37,567 nt of DNA, from positions 1 to 37,567 of the IMG/VR virus record IMGVR_UViG_3300042520_001171; one strand, written 5' to 3'. Both the position numbers and the translations under genes were made by a program. Below are positions 17,087 through 24,486 of this stretch, piece by piece (within the stretch, counting starts at the first letter, position 1; every line of letters begins with the position of its first letter). This DNA is from a virus. The notes below the pieces were generated by a model that saw nothing but the letters and a program-made list of their open reading frames with translations, was not told where the DNA came from and did not search any database.

Positions 17087-17729
17087 CCTCCACCCGCTCG
17101 TCGTAGGTCACCGTCGAGGTGTCGCCCAGGCGCCACTTCGCGGTGTTCTCCACGCGGTAGGTTTGCGTGCAGACCTTGAAGTCGGGCATGCGCAGCTCGC
17201 TGTGGGTGATCGCCGGGTCGAAGAACCTGCAGCGGTTGTTCGGCTGCAGGGCGAACTGGCCGTTGTCCAGGCGCAGCATGTTGAACGACTTGTGCTCCTC
17301 CGGCGTCTCGGCAAAGCCGAAGTCTGGGATCCGCGGGTCGGGGTTGCACGAGTCAATCGTCAGCATGAACTCGCCCTGGTGAAGCTGCTTGTCCTTGCCG
17401 AAGAACTCAGCGCGCAGTCCCTTGAGGAAAGGCTTGTCGATCACCTCGATGTGGTAGCTCATGCAGTCCCATATCTGGAGCACGTCCAGCGGTAGCTGGT
17501 CATCCTCCTCGAGGACGTCGTGCCACACGAACGCGCTCAGGGGCAGCTTGTCATACAGCGCGCCGAACTCCGGGAGGTAGGTCTCGAAGCGGAAGGCCTG
17601 GCCGCGGATGGACTTGGCGCTGACCCAGATCCCTTCGATGAGCTGGCCGACCCGGGATGGGTCGTGGTCGTAGAGGTACTCGGCGCGCACGAAGACTTTC
17701 TCGGGCGGCAGTGGACAGACAAAGCTCAT
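17067..17729 (-). CDS. Conserved-looking phage protein, function unknown (220 aa)
   Basis: The last gene of the minus-strand early block, starting in an ATGA overlap with the MazG-like gene. The 220-residue product is acidic and globular-looking, rich in aromatic residues and alternating strand patterns (KVFVRAEYLYDHDPSRVG, FRFETYLPEFGALYDKL, QGEFMLTIDSCNPDPR, NNRCRFFDPAITHSEL). No catalytic motif is recognised. Its 3' end overlaps the 3' end of the 1227-aa gene by 20 bases with no terminator between, so late plus-strand readthrough would make antisense RNA to it. Confidence 0.7.
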   Translation of the reverse strand: MSFVCPLPPEKVFVRAEYLYDHDPSRVGQLIEGIWVSAKSIRGQAFRFETYLPEFGALYDKLPLSAFVWHDVLEEDDQLPLDVLQIWDCMSYHIEVIDKPFLKGLRAEFFGKDKQLHQGEFMLTIDSCNPDPRIPDFGFAETPEEHKSFNMLRLDNGQFALQPNNRCRFFDPAITHSELRMPDFKVCTQTYRVENTAKWRLGDTSTVTYDERVEVTDRAD

Positions 17730-18043
17730 GCTGCCTCCTTGACGAAGACGCCAGATGGCAGCAGTGTGCCCTTGCGGTTCTTGATTTCGTCGTATGCGCC
17801 GGCCAGACAGTCGACCATGTCGATGTCTAGCAGGGCACACATGTTGATCAGGCACACCAGGGTGTCGCCGACGGCGTCCTTGGTGGCGGCCAGATCCTTC
17901 TTGTTGATGGCGTCGGCCAGCTCGCCCATCTCCGACACAGCCTTCAGGAACTGAGCCTGCGCCGTGCTGTTCGGGATGATGCGCCTGGCCTCAGCCCAGC
18001 GGATGACATCCATCTCGACTTCGCGGTAGTTGGGGCGGTTCAT
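17726..18043 (-). CDS. MazG-like nucleotide pyrophosphohydrolase
   Basis: A 105-residue all-alpha protein with the MazG-type metal motifs: Glu38 and Glu41 in SEMGELADAI, then Asp56 and Asp60 in KDAVGDTLVCLINMC, the common phage variant of E-x-x-E ... E-x-x-D. Such enzymes hydrolyse (d)NTPs to monophosphates, and MazG itself has been linked to lowering ppGpp during starvation. In phages they are assumed to adjust nucleotide pools. It overlaps both neighbours by ATGA, so it is expressed as part of the replication operon. A possible link to the alarmone-related genes elsewhere in the window is inference only. Confidence 0.75.
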   Translation of the reverse strand: MNRPNYREVEMDVIRWAEARRIIPNSTAQAQFLKAVSEMGELADAINKKDLAATKDAVGDTLVCLINMCALLDIDMVDCLAGAYDEIKNRKGTLLPSGVFVKEAA

Positions 18044-18261
18044 GATTCCCTCGCTTCCAGCATGGCGTCGGCCATCTTGTAGGCGGCCTTGGCCGCCCAG
18101 CGCTCCGTCATCCCCATGGCTCTGGGCAAGCAGATTCCAGCGAAATAATCGCGCAGGGTCATGCCGTCGCAGACCACCATTGACTTGGCGTATGTCGTGC
18201 CTTCTGGCACCTCCGGTCGGTGAACCGGAAATGCCGGCCCGCCTGTCTTGGGTTCGCTCAT
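18040..18261 (-). CDS. Small phage protein with TLRDYFAG motif
   Basis: A 73-residue protein in the style of a widespread small phage family: N-terminal GGPAFPVH, then GMTLRDYFAGICLPRAM and a C-terminal AYKMADAMLEAR helix. I recall this arrangement from many siphovirus and podovirus early regions, where the function is unknown. Start and stop both overlap neighbours by four bases. Confidence 0.75.
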   Translation of the reverse strand: MSEPKTGGPAFPVHRPEVPEGTTYAKSMVVCDGMTLRDYFAGICLPRAMGMTERWAAKAAYKMADAMLEARES

Positions 18262-18569
18262 ACCTCACCCCCCTCGCTGTCGGCCGCGGACTTGGCGCGC
18301 AGCCACTGCGGCAAGATCGGGTAGACCTTGCCGTCGTGGTCGATCAGCGCCGGCTCGGTGACGTTGTCGTTCCGGGTGACGTGGCAGCCGTGGATCTCGC
18401 CAGGCTCGAACCCGGGCGCGACGCCCAGCTCATTGCGGACCTCCTCCATCCACCAGCCGGGCGCGGCGATGACGGGCAGCGGGGTCTCGCTCCATCTCTC
18501 CGGTGGAATCTTCTCCTTCAGCGCCTGCAGTGCGTGCTGCACGTTGGCGATGGCGTAAGTGGCGCTCAT
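18258..18569 (-). CDS. Hypothetical early phage protein (103 aa)
   Basis: A 103-residue protein, coupled by ATGA overlaps to the DUF3310 gene upstream and the TLRDYFAG gene downstream. It has an N-terminal helix (NVQHALQALKEKIPPERW) and a Trp-rich middle (APGWWMEEVRNEL), then short strands (EPALIDHDGKVYPIL). No family or motif is recognised. Membership in a tightly coupled nucleotide-metabolism and replication operon is the only functional hint. Confidence 0.65.
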   Translation of the reverse strand: MSATYAIANVQHALQALKEKIPPERWSETPLPVIAAPGWWMEEVRNELGVAPGFEPGEIHGCHVTRNDNVTEPALIDHDGKVYPILPQWLRAKSAADSEGGEV

Positions 18570-18841
18570 GTTTTCTCCAAAAAATCCTTACGGGGGTTGT
18601 GCCCAGCATTGATGCGGCCCGCTGGGTGATGGGCGTCTTTGGTCTCCAACTCGATCAACTTATCGAGGTAGTGTCTGGCCTTGCGCAGGTCCTCCACGCC
18701 GGCCTTGTCGCGCCAGCGACTGACGTACTTCACGACGTTGCCCTCGAAGAAGCCCAGGCCGTTGGCCGCGATGTAGTCCCATGGCTGGATGGGTTGGTGC
18801 TGGTAGTGGTCGCCGCCCACTTGGGTGTCGTTTGCGTTCAT
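18566..18841 (-). CDS. DUF3310 (SaV-like) small early protein
   Basis: A 91-residue protein with the full DUF3310 signature: GGDHYQHQPIQPWDYI at the start, GFFEGNVVKYVSRWRDK in the middle, and EDLRKARHYLDKLIELE near the end. The family is very common in phage early and replication regions and is sometimes labelled nucleotide kinase, although its activity is not established. The start is the ATG two bases after the upstream TAA; longer versions run through the neighbouring gene and are unlikely. The C-terminal 20 residues are an unconserved basic tail. Confidence 0.85.
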   Translation of the reverse strand: MNANDTQVGGDHYQHQPIQPWDYIAANGLGFFEGNVVKYVSRWRDKAGVEDLRKARHYLDKLIELETKDAHHPAGRINAGHNPRKDFLEKT

Positions 18842-18843
18842 GT

Positions 18844-19038
18844 TTAGAAGGGGATGAAGTCGTAGGTCCATTCGTCGCATCCGTTCGCAATCACCTCTTG
18901 CGGTGGCGTTGCGTCGAACTTCTTGCAGTAGTTGCTCATGTAGTACTCGCAGCTCTGGCAGTTGATCCTGATCGACTGCAGCCTCTTCAGCTCGCGGCCG
19001 TGAAGCTCGAGGCGGATGTTCAGTTCGGTCTTGGTCAT
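18844..19038 (-). CDS. Small four-cysteine protein, possible zinc binder (64 aa)
   Basis: A 64-residue protein whose ATG overlaps the helicase stop as ATGA. Residues 1-20 form a charged helix (MTKTELNIRLELHGRELKR). Four Cys follow in CQSCEYY, NYCKKF and NGCDEW, spaced as in small zinc-ribbon or knuckle proteins. No longer family match is recognised. Position behind the helicase suggests an accessory DNA- or RNA-binding role, which is inference. Confidence 0.75.
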   Translation of the reverse strand: MTKTELNIRLELHGRELKRLQSIRINCQSCEYYMSNYCKKFDATPPQEVIANGCDEWTYDFIPF

Positions 19039-20651
19039 ACTGATGCCGCACCTTCTGTCCACTGATGAGAGACGATGGTCGGGTACTTGCCGGATCGGTT
19101 GACGATCACGGATACCGGCCTGCGCAAGATCTGGTCGTCGTACTCCAGCCACTCAATAGCCTGCTCAGAGTCGGCTGGTATCGCATCGATCTTGGCTCGC
19201 ATCTCCCACCAGGACTCGGCCTTTTTGCGTGCGTAGCCGTCATGGCTGAGGCACACCCACTCGCGGACCGCGCACATCATCACGTCGTAGTACTCGACGA
19301 GCAGGCTGTTTTCGCTGCCGGGCTTGCGATGCAGTCGATACCGCACATCGGTCACAGTGACCACTTCAAACGAGCTGCGCTGCTGGCTGAGGATCGCCGC
19401 GCTTGATGCTTCAATGCCGTGCTTGATGCGCTCGGGCTCCGGGAACTTGAAGTTGCAGTCGACGCACTGCGTCGCGGCCGCCAGGTTCTTGCTGCCGCAA
19501 TTAGGGCACAGCTTGCTGGGCGCCTCGCCCTTGCGCTTGGTGCTGGGCATGCGTCCTTTGACCTCGTCGACCGGGCCCATCTCGATCGTGGTGTCGGTGA
19601 AGTCGGCCCACAGGCAGTCGGTCTTCCCGTCGGCGATCCGCATCCCGCGGCCGGCGATCTGGACGTACAGCACCGGGCTCTTGGTGGCGCGCAGCAGCGC
19701 GATGAAGTCCACCTCCGGGACGTCGAAGCCTGTGGTCAGCACGGCCACGTTCACCAGGCAGCGGATCCTGCCCCCGCGGAAGGCCGCAATCAGGGCTGCA
19801 CGCTCTTGTTTCGGGGTCTCCGAACTCACCACCTCAGCCGCCACTCCGCGGCGCTGTAGCGCGTCCCTGACGTGCTCGGCGTGGGCGATCGTCACGGCAA
19901 ACACCAGCCACCGCTTGCGGGCGCGGGCGAGCTCGACGATCTCCTTGCAGGTGGCCTCCACGAGGCCGGGCCTGTCGGTGACCTTGGCCAGCTCGCTGAC
20001 GACGTAGTCATCGCCCGACATCCGCACGTCCCGTGCGTCCACCCTGGCCACGGTCGGGGCTGGCACCAGGGGAGACAGGAACTTCAAGCCCAGCAGTTCC
20101 TTCATCGTCACCCTAGTGGCGACGTTGGTGAACAGCGGCTCTTCTCCGGCCGTGGCCCACACGCCGTTGCCGCGGAATGGGGTTCCTGTCCAGCCGATCA
20201 CGCGGGTGTGCGGGTTGTACTTGGTCAGGTCAGCCAAGAATGTGCGCCACATCCCAGTCTGTTTTGGGTTGATCAGGTGGCACTCGTCGGCCAGCACGAT
20301 GTCGATGCGGCCGAGGCGGTGCGCCTGCTTGTAGATGCTGCCGATCGTGGCGTAGGTGAGCTGGTGACCCATCTGCTTCTTGCCGATGGCCGCCGAGTAC
20401 AGGCCCACGTCCGCGGTCGGCCAGATGCGGACCAGCTTGTCGATGTTCTGCTCGAGCAGCTCCTTCTGGTGGACCAGCACCAGCACCCTGGTGCCCGGGT
20501 GCTCTGCGTCAGCGCGCTGCGCCAGGGCCGCGATCATCAGGCTCTTGCCGGCACCGACGCAGGCCTCGACGATGGGGTTGCCGCCCTCGTGCCTGCCGAA
20601 CCACATCCAGAGCTCGTCAAGCGCCCGGGTCTGGTAGTCGCGCAGCTTCAT
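19035..20651 (-). CDS. SF2 DEAD/DEAH-type helicase with zinc ribbon, RadD-like
   Basis: A 538-residue superfamily 2 helicase. Visible motifs: KLRDYQ (Q-motif-like start), Walker A CVGAGKS near 31-37, ADECH near 121-125 (motif II, DECH form), GWTGTPFRG (motif III-like), LTTGFDVPEVD (motif V) and QIAGRGMRI (motif VI). At about 385-410 a CPNC ... CVDC zinc ribbon follows, as in E. coli RadD (YejH). These enzymes use ATP to remodel branched or single-stranded DNA. It overlaps the nuclease gene upstream by four bases, suggesting a coupled helicase-nuclease pair in recombination or replication. Confidence 0.9.
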   Translation of the reverse strand: MKLRDYQTRALDELWMWFGRHEGGNPIVEACVGAGKSLMIAALAQRADAEHPGTRVLVLVHQKELLEQNIDKLVRIWPTADVGLYSAAIGKKQMGHQLTYATIGSIYKQAHRLGRIDIVLADECHLINPKQTGMWRTFLADLTKYNPHTRVIGWTGTPFRGNGVWATAGEEPLFTNVATRVTMKELLGLKFLSPLVPAPTVARVDARDVRMSGDDYVVSELAKVTDRPGLVEATCKEIVELARARKRWLVFAVTIAHAEHVRDALQRRGVAAEVVSSETPKQERAALIAAFRGGRIRCLVNVAVLTTGFDVPEVDFIALLRATKSPVLYVQIAGRGMRIADGKTDCLWADFTDTTIEMGPVDEVKGRMPSTKRKGEAPSKLCPNCGSKNLAAATQCVDCNFKFPEPERIKHGIEASSAAILSQQRSSFEVVTVTDVRYRLHRKPGSENSLLVEYYDVMMCAVREWVCLSHDGYARKKAESWWEMRAKIDAIPADSEQAIEWLEYDDQILRRPVSVIVNRSGKYPTIVSHQWTEGAASV

Positions 20652-21703
20652 GCCACGACCCTCGCCGTGGTGATGCCGTGCGCTCGCAGCGCGGCCGTCA
20701 TGGCCGCCGCATCGGCGAGCATCTCCTTCTGCTTGCAGGCCTTGATCTCCAGCGAGCTCAGCGCGCCGTCGCCCTGGCCGTTGGCGAATGTGCCGTGCTT
20801 TTGCTCGTACACGACATCACCATTGACATAGTCCTTCTGCGTCGCGAAGCGCTCGAGCAGGATGGGGATGTAGCGGTGCGTGCTGCACTGGTGCGACTCG
20901 CGCTGGGCGATCAGGCCCACCTGGCCAAACTCTTTGCAGTCCCACCCGCCGTCCTCGCCATCGACCACGGGCGTGCTGTGCGCGCAGGTGCGGCAGTTGA
21001 CGTCTGGCGCCTCCTCGCCGTGGCACAGGCTGTGGAAGTCGCACATCTTGCAGACGTACCAGCTCGGGTCGTTTGAGCAGCGAAGCGGTGGCTCGGCCGC
21101 AGTGATCACGCGCTCGGCGCGGGCCATGATCTTGGCGAACTCGACCTCGTCGAAGTGGACCCATTCAGCATAGAGCTCGCTGGTGTCCTTGTTCTCCGCG
21201 ATGTACATGGCGCGGGCCATGCCGGTCATGCCCATGTAGGTTTGCATCTGAGCCCAGTGCTGCGGCTTGGACTTCTGCACGCCATCCTTCAGGGCCGCGA
21301 ACGACTTCGCGTTGTGGGTCTTGAACTCGACGACGGCCCAGGCCTTGGGCGCCTCGGGGAAGCCTCGTGCGGCGCCGTCCATGCTGCCGCCGAAGTGACC
21401 GCCGACAGCGGACACGCGCCACTGCTTGCCGTCTGGCGCGGTCTCGTGGACATCGACTCCGATGCGGCGCAGCTCGGCCACGATGCGAGGCTCAAAGTCC
21501 TGGCCCGCCTTGAACAGGCGCAGCATCCGGCCCGAATGCTTCTTCGATCCGGCCCAGCGGAAGGTCAGCCACAGGTAGCGCTCGCAGGCGTGGCCGATCA
21601 GGGATGCGCCCAGGTGCGGGCGGTGGCCGTCGTCTGCGTCGGACTCGTAGGCCCGGTAGATCGTCGCGACGGTCGTGTGTATGGGTTCGGGCACTGTGGC
21701 CAT
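20648..21703 (-). CDS. PD-(D/E)XK nuclease, Cas4/RecB-like with Fe-S cysteines
   Basis: A 351-residue nuclease. Motifs: GGSMDG with Asp109, VVEFKTH with Glu126 and Lys128 (ExK), and AQMQTYM with Gln152 and Tyr156, the Q-x-x-x-Y of RecB/AddB/Cas4 enzymes. Cys40 near the N-terminus and Cys209, 218, 221 and 227 beyond the core suggest a Cas4/AddB-type iron-sulfur cluster. A second Cys/His group (CRTCAHS, then CKEF and CSTH) follows and could bind zinc. Such phage exonucleases resect DNA ends for annealing proteins; a Sak4-like ATPase and a DUF669 protein lie upstream in the operon. AAGGAG precedes the ATG. A large hairpin region lies in its leader. Confidence 0.85.
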   Translation of the reverse strand: MATVPEPIHTTVATIYRAYESDADDGHRPHLGASLIGHACERYLWLTFRWAGSKKHSGRMLRLFKAGQDFEPRIVAELRRIGVDVHETAPDGKQWRVSAVGGHFGGSMDGAARGFPEAPKAWAVVEFKTHNAKSFAALKDGVQKSKPQHWAQMQTYMGMTGMARAMYIAENKDTSELYAEWVHFDEVEFAKIMARAERVITAAEPPLRCSNDPSWYVCKMCDFHSLCHGEEAPDVNCRTCAHSTPVVDGEDGGWDCKEFGQVGLIAQRESHQCSTHRYIPILLERFATQKDYVNGDVVYEQKHGTFANGQGDGALSSLEIKACKQKEMLADAAAMTAALRAHGITTARVVA

Positions 21704-21725
21704 GTGGGGACACTCCTTGTGTCGT

Positions 21726-21807
21726 TGCAGGGGTGAGGGGCCTGTTACTGGCGCGCGGGGCGGCCCTCCCCGGCCGGCCCCTCACCGCTGCAGGCCCTTG
21801 CGGGCCT
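21726..21807 (-). other. Large GC-rich inverted repeat plus small hairpin in the exonuclease leader
   Basis: Bases 21726-21742 and 21776-21792 are inverted repeats matching at 16 of 17 positions, enclosing a 33-base loop that is itself GC-rich and foldable. Immediately beyond, AGGCCC-TTGC-GGGCCT (21792-21807) forms a second perfect hairpin. There is no U-run, so this is not a standard intrinsic terminator. The region separates the 66-aa gene from the nuclease gene and fills the only sizeable noncoding gap in this part of the operon. RNA processing, attenuation or stabilisation are possible roles. Confidence 0.7.
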
Positions 21808-21814
21808 ACACGGG

Positions 21815-22015
21815 TCATGGCGTGGACGGGTTCTCGTCGGCGCCTGCCGTCTCGATCGCGACGCCGTCCTTCATGGCGGCCACCAGGGTCTTCTGGTTGG
21901 CCACCGAGACGGTGAAGTGCTTCTCTGCGACGTGGCGCAGGGCGCCGACCTTGGTGCCGGCCTCCACAAGGTGAAAGCCCTGCGGGCCCTCGACGGCGTA
22001 GATACGGGTGCTCAT
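21815..22015 (-). CDS. Small hypothetical early protein (66 aa)
   Basis: A 66-residue protein beginning in an ATGA overlap with the gene before it. A strand-turn-strand start (TRIYAVEGPQGFHLVEAG) is followed by a helix with VGALRHVAEKHFTVSVANQ and an acidic tail. The pattern resembles small phage proteins often found next to DUF669 and exonuclease genes, with no known function. A strongly structured noncoding segment follows its stop. Confidence 0.65.
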   Translation of the reverse strand: MSTRIYAVEGPQGFHLVEAGTKVGALRHVAEKHFTVSVANQKTLVAAMKDGVAIETAGADENPSTP

Positions 22016-22215
22016 TGCTGCTGTTCCTTTTCTTCAGCGGGTTGGGGGTGAGACTCCTGCGGGTTGATCTGCTGGAGCTGGTACTCGGCCTGGCCGCGGA
22101 TCTCCGCGATCAGTCCAGCACTCTGGTCGTATGGCAGCTTGCCGAGGGCGGCGAGCACGAGCTCGACGCCGGCAGGCACCATCTTGATCGACAGGATGGG
22201 CGGGATCTTGCTCAT
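22012..22215 (-). CDS. Small hypothetical protein coupled to DUF669 gene (67 aa)
   Basis: A 67-residue protein starting at ATG 22215, two bases past the upstream TGA (TGATCATG arrangement). It has a hydrophobic-amphipathic helical pattern (LSIKMVPAGVELVLAALGKL) and a Gln/Glu-rich disordered tail ending in EEKEQQQ. Nothing matches a known family. It may be a partner of the flanking recombination proteins, judged from context only. Confidence 0.6.
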   Translation of the reverse strand: MSKIPPILSIKMVPAGVELVLAALGKLPYDQSAGLIAEIRGQAEYQLQQINPQESHPQPAEEKEQQQ

Positions 22216-22217
22216 GA

Positions 22218-22727
22218 TCAGGCCGCTCGCTTCTGCCACGGGGGCACGGCTGCGCCAGCCGCGGGTGCGTTGGCTGCAGGCGCAGCGGGGCGGGACGGGG
22301 CGGCAGCAGCCATGGGCGCTGCACCACCGGCCGCAGGCTTGAAGCCGCTGACCTCGTTCTGGTCCTCGTACTGGCCGGTCTCGTCCTTGCGGACCTTGAC
22401 CTTGATCTGCATCGGCTTGTTGTGCAGCTCGACCGTGTCGTTGAAGCGGGCCAAGCCGATGGATTCGCAGAGCTCGCGCAGTTGCTGCTGAGCGATGCTC
22501 TCGGCCTGCTGGTTGGTGTGCCGCACGTTCAGTCGGGCCCACACCTTGCGGCCGCGGTAGCCGTCCTGCAGCACCTCGATGGTGAGCTTCAGGGCCTTGC
22601 CGTTGCCAGACTTCAGGGGCACGATCTCCGACTCGGTGACCTGTGCGGTGTACCAGCCTGCGGGCAGCAGCTCGTAGCTGTTCTCGCGCTTCTCAACGCT
22701 GTCGGTGTTGAACTCAAATTGCGCCAT
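22218..22727 (-). CDS. DUF669 family single-strand DNA binding-like protein
   Basis: A 169-residue protein with the DUF669 pattern: FEFNTDSVE and YELLPAGWYTAQVTESE at the start, GNGKALKLTIEVL and GRKVWARLNVRH in the beta-rich core, and VKVRKDETGQYEDQNEV later. The C-terminus is a long Ala/Pro linker ending in PPWQKRAA, analogous to the linker and tip of single-strand DNA-binding proteins. DUF669 genes sit beside Sak4-type annealing ATPases in many phages. The first ATG of the conserved part (22727) has AAAGGA about ten bases upstream; longer upstream readings run through the ATPase gene. Confidence 0.8.
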   Translation of the reverse strand: MAQFEFNTDSVEKRENSYELLPAGWYTAQVTESEIVPLKSGNGKALKLTIEVLQDGYRGRKVWARLNVRHTNQQAESIAQQQLRELCESIGLARFNDTVELHNKPMQIKVKVRKDETGQYEDQNEVSGFKPAAGGAAPMAAAAPSRPAAPAANAPAAGAAVPPWQKRAA

Positions 22728-22747
22728 GATGGGTGTCCTTTCAGGAG

Positions 22748-23440
22748 TTACTTGGCGGTGGTGGAAATGACCTTGGCAGCGATTGCCGACAGGTCGGGGG
22801 ACTCGAACATCTCGAGGCTGCCAGAGCGGTCCTTGGCCTCGTAGTTGTAGTCGCGGCTGGTCTGCAGCCAGCGTGTCGGGTTGCCGTCCGCATCCTTCTC
22901 TATGCGCATGGCGAACACGAAGTCGAAGAAGTAGCCGACGCCCTGCTTGAGCATGTTGCCGGGCATGGCGGGGTAGTACAGCATCGCGCCCGACTGCTCG
23001 TCCTTGGCGCGCTCCTGCTTGCAGGAGAAGTACACGTTGCGGCCGGGCAGGTCGCGGAAGGCGCGGATCAGGTCCGTCATCTTCTCGGCCAGCGCACCGT
23101 AGGCCTGGCGCGGATCCTTCGCGACCTTCTTCTCGTGGTTCAAGACCACCTCGGCGATCTCCGAGATGGAGTCCAGGCAGACCCACTTGAAGGCCTGGCC
23201 CTGCTCGGTGTTGACCACAAAGTCGTAGGCCTCGTAGAGCTGGTCCAGGGTCTTGACCTCGATGACCGGGATGTCAACGCCACGCAGTGACAGCAGGCCA
23301 GACTCGGCGCTGATGATCACGGTGGGCTCGCCAGTGGTGGCGCAGAGCGAAGTCTTGCCGGCGCCCGCAGGGCCGTGGACCAGGAACTTCAGGCCGTTGA
23401 GCGCGGCGCTGTCTTTGGTGGAAGTGAGGGTAATTGCCAT
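22748..23440 (-). CDS. Sak4-like RecA-fold ATPase (single-strand annealing)
   Basis: A 230-residue ATPase with Walker A GPAGAGKTS at 23-31, a strand ending in VCLDSISEI near 85-95 (Walker B type), and a conserved VYFSCKQERAKDE segment. Size and order match the AAA_24/Sak4 family of phage recombinases, reduced RecA/Rad51-like proteins that work with a partner SSB in strand annealing. The next gene encodes a DUF669 SSB-like protein and the one beyond a Cas4-like nuclease, forming a complete recombination set. GGAG lies eight bases before the ATG. An intrinsic terminator just upstream may limit entry of transcripts from the preceding promoter. Confidence 0.85.
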   Translation of the reverse strand: MAITLTSTKDSAALNGLKFLVHGPAGAGKTSLCATTGEPTVIISAESGLLSLRGVDIPVIEVKTLDQLYEAYDFVVNTEQGQAFKWVCLDSISEIAEVVLNHEKKVAKDPRQAYGALAEKMTDLIRAFRDLPGRNVYFSCKQERAKDEQSGAMLYYPAMPGNMLKQGVGYFFDFVFAMRIEKDADGNPTRWLQTSRDYNYEAKDRSGSLEMFESPDLSAIAAKVISTTAK

Positions 23441-23457
23441 GTCGTCTCCAGGCAGTT

Positions 23458-23483
23458 GAAAAAATGGGCAGATAGCGCTGCCC
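23458..23483 (-). terminator. Intrinsic terminator or attenuator before the Sak4 gene
   Basis: On the minus strand GGGCAG-CGCTAT-CTGCCC forms a perfect six-pair stem with a six-base loop, followed by A and six U. It lies after the stop of the 127-aa gene and 18 bases upstream of the Sak4 start. No promoter is visible between it and the Sak4 gene, so it probably acts as a partial terminator or attenuator of readthrough into the recombination operon. Confidence 0.75.
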
Positions 23484-23497
23484 GGGTGAAGCTGAAG

Positions 23498-23881
23498 TTA
23501 GACCGCTTCGATCGTGATCGAGGGGCTGGCTTCCTTGCTGGTGATGAACACGGCAGCAGCGGCAGCGTCGGCAGCCTCGAGCTTGCGAAGCTCAGAGACG
23601 GAGACTTCGGGCTTCCACTTGAAGGCCGCCTGCGCGCCGGCGGACAGCTTGTCCCAGCCCTTGGTCAGGGCGGCGGCGTCGACCTTGCGGTCGATCTTGT
23701 AGGTCACAGTGACCTTGCAGCCTTCGGTGCGCTGGCTGATGGAGCCCTCGGGCTTGGCCGGGTCCTTCAGCATGTCGGCGATGGCCTTGTCGACGGCGCG
23801 GCGCTCGGCGATGGCCTCGTCTTCGATCCGCTTGGCGGCGATGCGAGCTGCGATGAGCTCAGAGAGAGTGACTGCTTGCAT
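23498..23881 (-). CDS. Phage early protein next to Sak4 (DUF7173-like), 127 aa
   Basis: A 127-residue protein with an N-terminal Ala/Arg/Glu helix (SELIAARIAAKRIEDEAIAE), a strand region (GCKVTVTYKIDRKVD) and a WDKLSAGAQAAFKWKPEVS segment. This arrangement recurs just upstream of Sak4-type ATPases in phages; I believe it belongs to the DUF7173 group but cannot confirm it. AAAGGA lies about nine bases before the ATG. It is the first gene behind the promoter at 23932-23959 and is separated from the Sak4 gene by an intrinsic terminator, so it may be made in excess. Confidence 0.7.
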   Translation of the reverse strand: MQAVTLSELIAARIAAKRIEDEAIAERRAVDKAIADMLKDPAKPEGSISQRTEGCKVTVTYKIDRKVDAAALTKGWDKLSAGAQAAFKWKPEVSVSELRKLEAADAAAAAVFITSKEASPSITIEAV

Positions 23882-23931
23882 GATGTCGTCCTTTCGGAGT
23901 GGTTGAAAAACGTGTCGTCTCTGACGTTGTC

Positions 23932-23959
23932 AGTATATCAGCATTGTGATGCTGGTCAA
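23932..23959 (-). promoter_or_regulatory. Sigma70-type early promoter with dyad in spacer
   Basis: On the minus strand TTGACC, 16 bases, TATACT. The spacer contains a perfect dyad, CAGCAT-CACA-ATGCTG (23939-23954), including the ATCACA half-site common to the phage promoters. It directs transcription into the 127-aa gene and the recombination module. The -35 box overlaps the stop codon of the upstream 68-aa gene. Confidence 0.8.
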
Positions 23960-24162
23960 GCGGTTTCGAACAGCTCGGGGAACTCGCTGCGCAGCATGTG
24001 CTCGACCTCCGAGAAACGCAGCGAACTGATCAGCTCGTGCAGAGCGTTTTTGGTCTGGTCGTCGCTGAGGTGCAGCGTGACGTCGATGTAGCAGCCGCGG
24101 CGGTCCAGGGGGTGGCCGTGCATGACGGACATGCTGGTGGCCTTGATGTTGAGCTTGTTCAT
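23956..24162 (-). CDS. Small hypothetical early protein (68 aa)
   Basis: A 68-residue protein; ATG 24162 follows AAGGAGA by six bases. The N-terminal half is strand-like (MNKLNIKATSMSVMHGHP, CYIDVTLHLSD) and the C-terminal half helical (NALHELISSLRFSEVEHML). No family is recognised. Its stop lies within the -35 box of the next promoter. Longer in-frame readings extend into the preceding gene and lack a ribosome site. Confidence 0.65.
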   Translation of the reverse strand: MNKLNIKATSMSVMHGHPLDRRGCYIDVTLHLSDDQTKNALHELISSLRFSEVEHMLRSEFPELFETA

Positions 24163-24172
24163 GCTGGTCTCC

Positions 24173-24475
24173 TTAGCGAGCGCGGTTGAGGTGGGCCAGG
24201 GCTTCGCGGGCGATGTTGTCGCACTCGTCGGCGTCGAGGTCGACGCCGAACGCGCTCTCAATGTTGTGGCCGAGCGTATCGACCGTCCAACCATCGCAGG
24301 CGCGGATGCAGGCTTGGGCGTGCTCCATCGCCTCACCGCGCAGCGCCACCAAGTCAGCGTCGCTGGCCTCTAGCAGAGCCATGCTGCTCGCGCCGTGCAT
24401 GGCTTGGGCCAGAGGGGACTGCAGCACGCCGGGGAACTTGGCTGCGACGAGGGCTCGGACTTGATCAGCAGTCAT
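24173..24475 (-). CDS. Small acidic hypothetical early protein (100 aa)
   Basis: A 100-residue acidic helical protein, ATG 24475 preceded by AAAGG. Segments include QVRALVAAKFPGVLQSPLAQ, ALRGEAMEHAQACIRACDGW and DLDADECDNIAREALAHLNR. The end resembles that of the next small gene upstream (AALAHLNRNC), which may point to shared ancestry. No enzymatic motif is seen. It lies within the cassette of tiny genes transcribed from the operator-bearing promoter at 25088. Confidence 0.6.
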   Translation of the reverse strand: MTADQVRALVAAKFPGVLQSPLAQAMHGASSMALLEASDADLVALRGEAMEHAQACIRACDGWTVDTLGHNIESAFGVDLDADECDNIAREALAHLNRAR

Positions 24476-24486
24476 GGTGTGACCTT

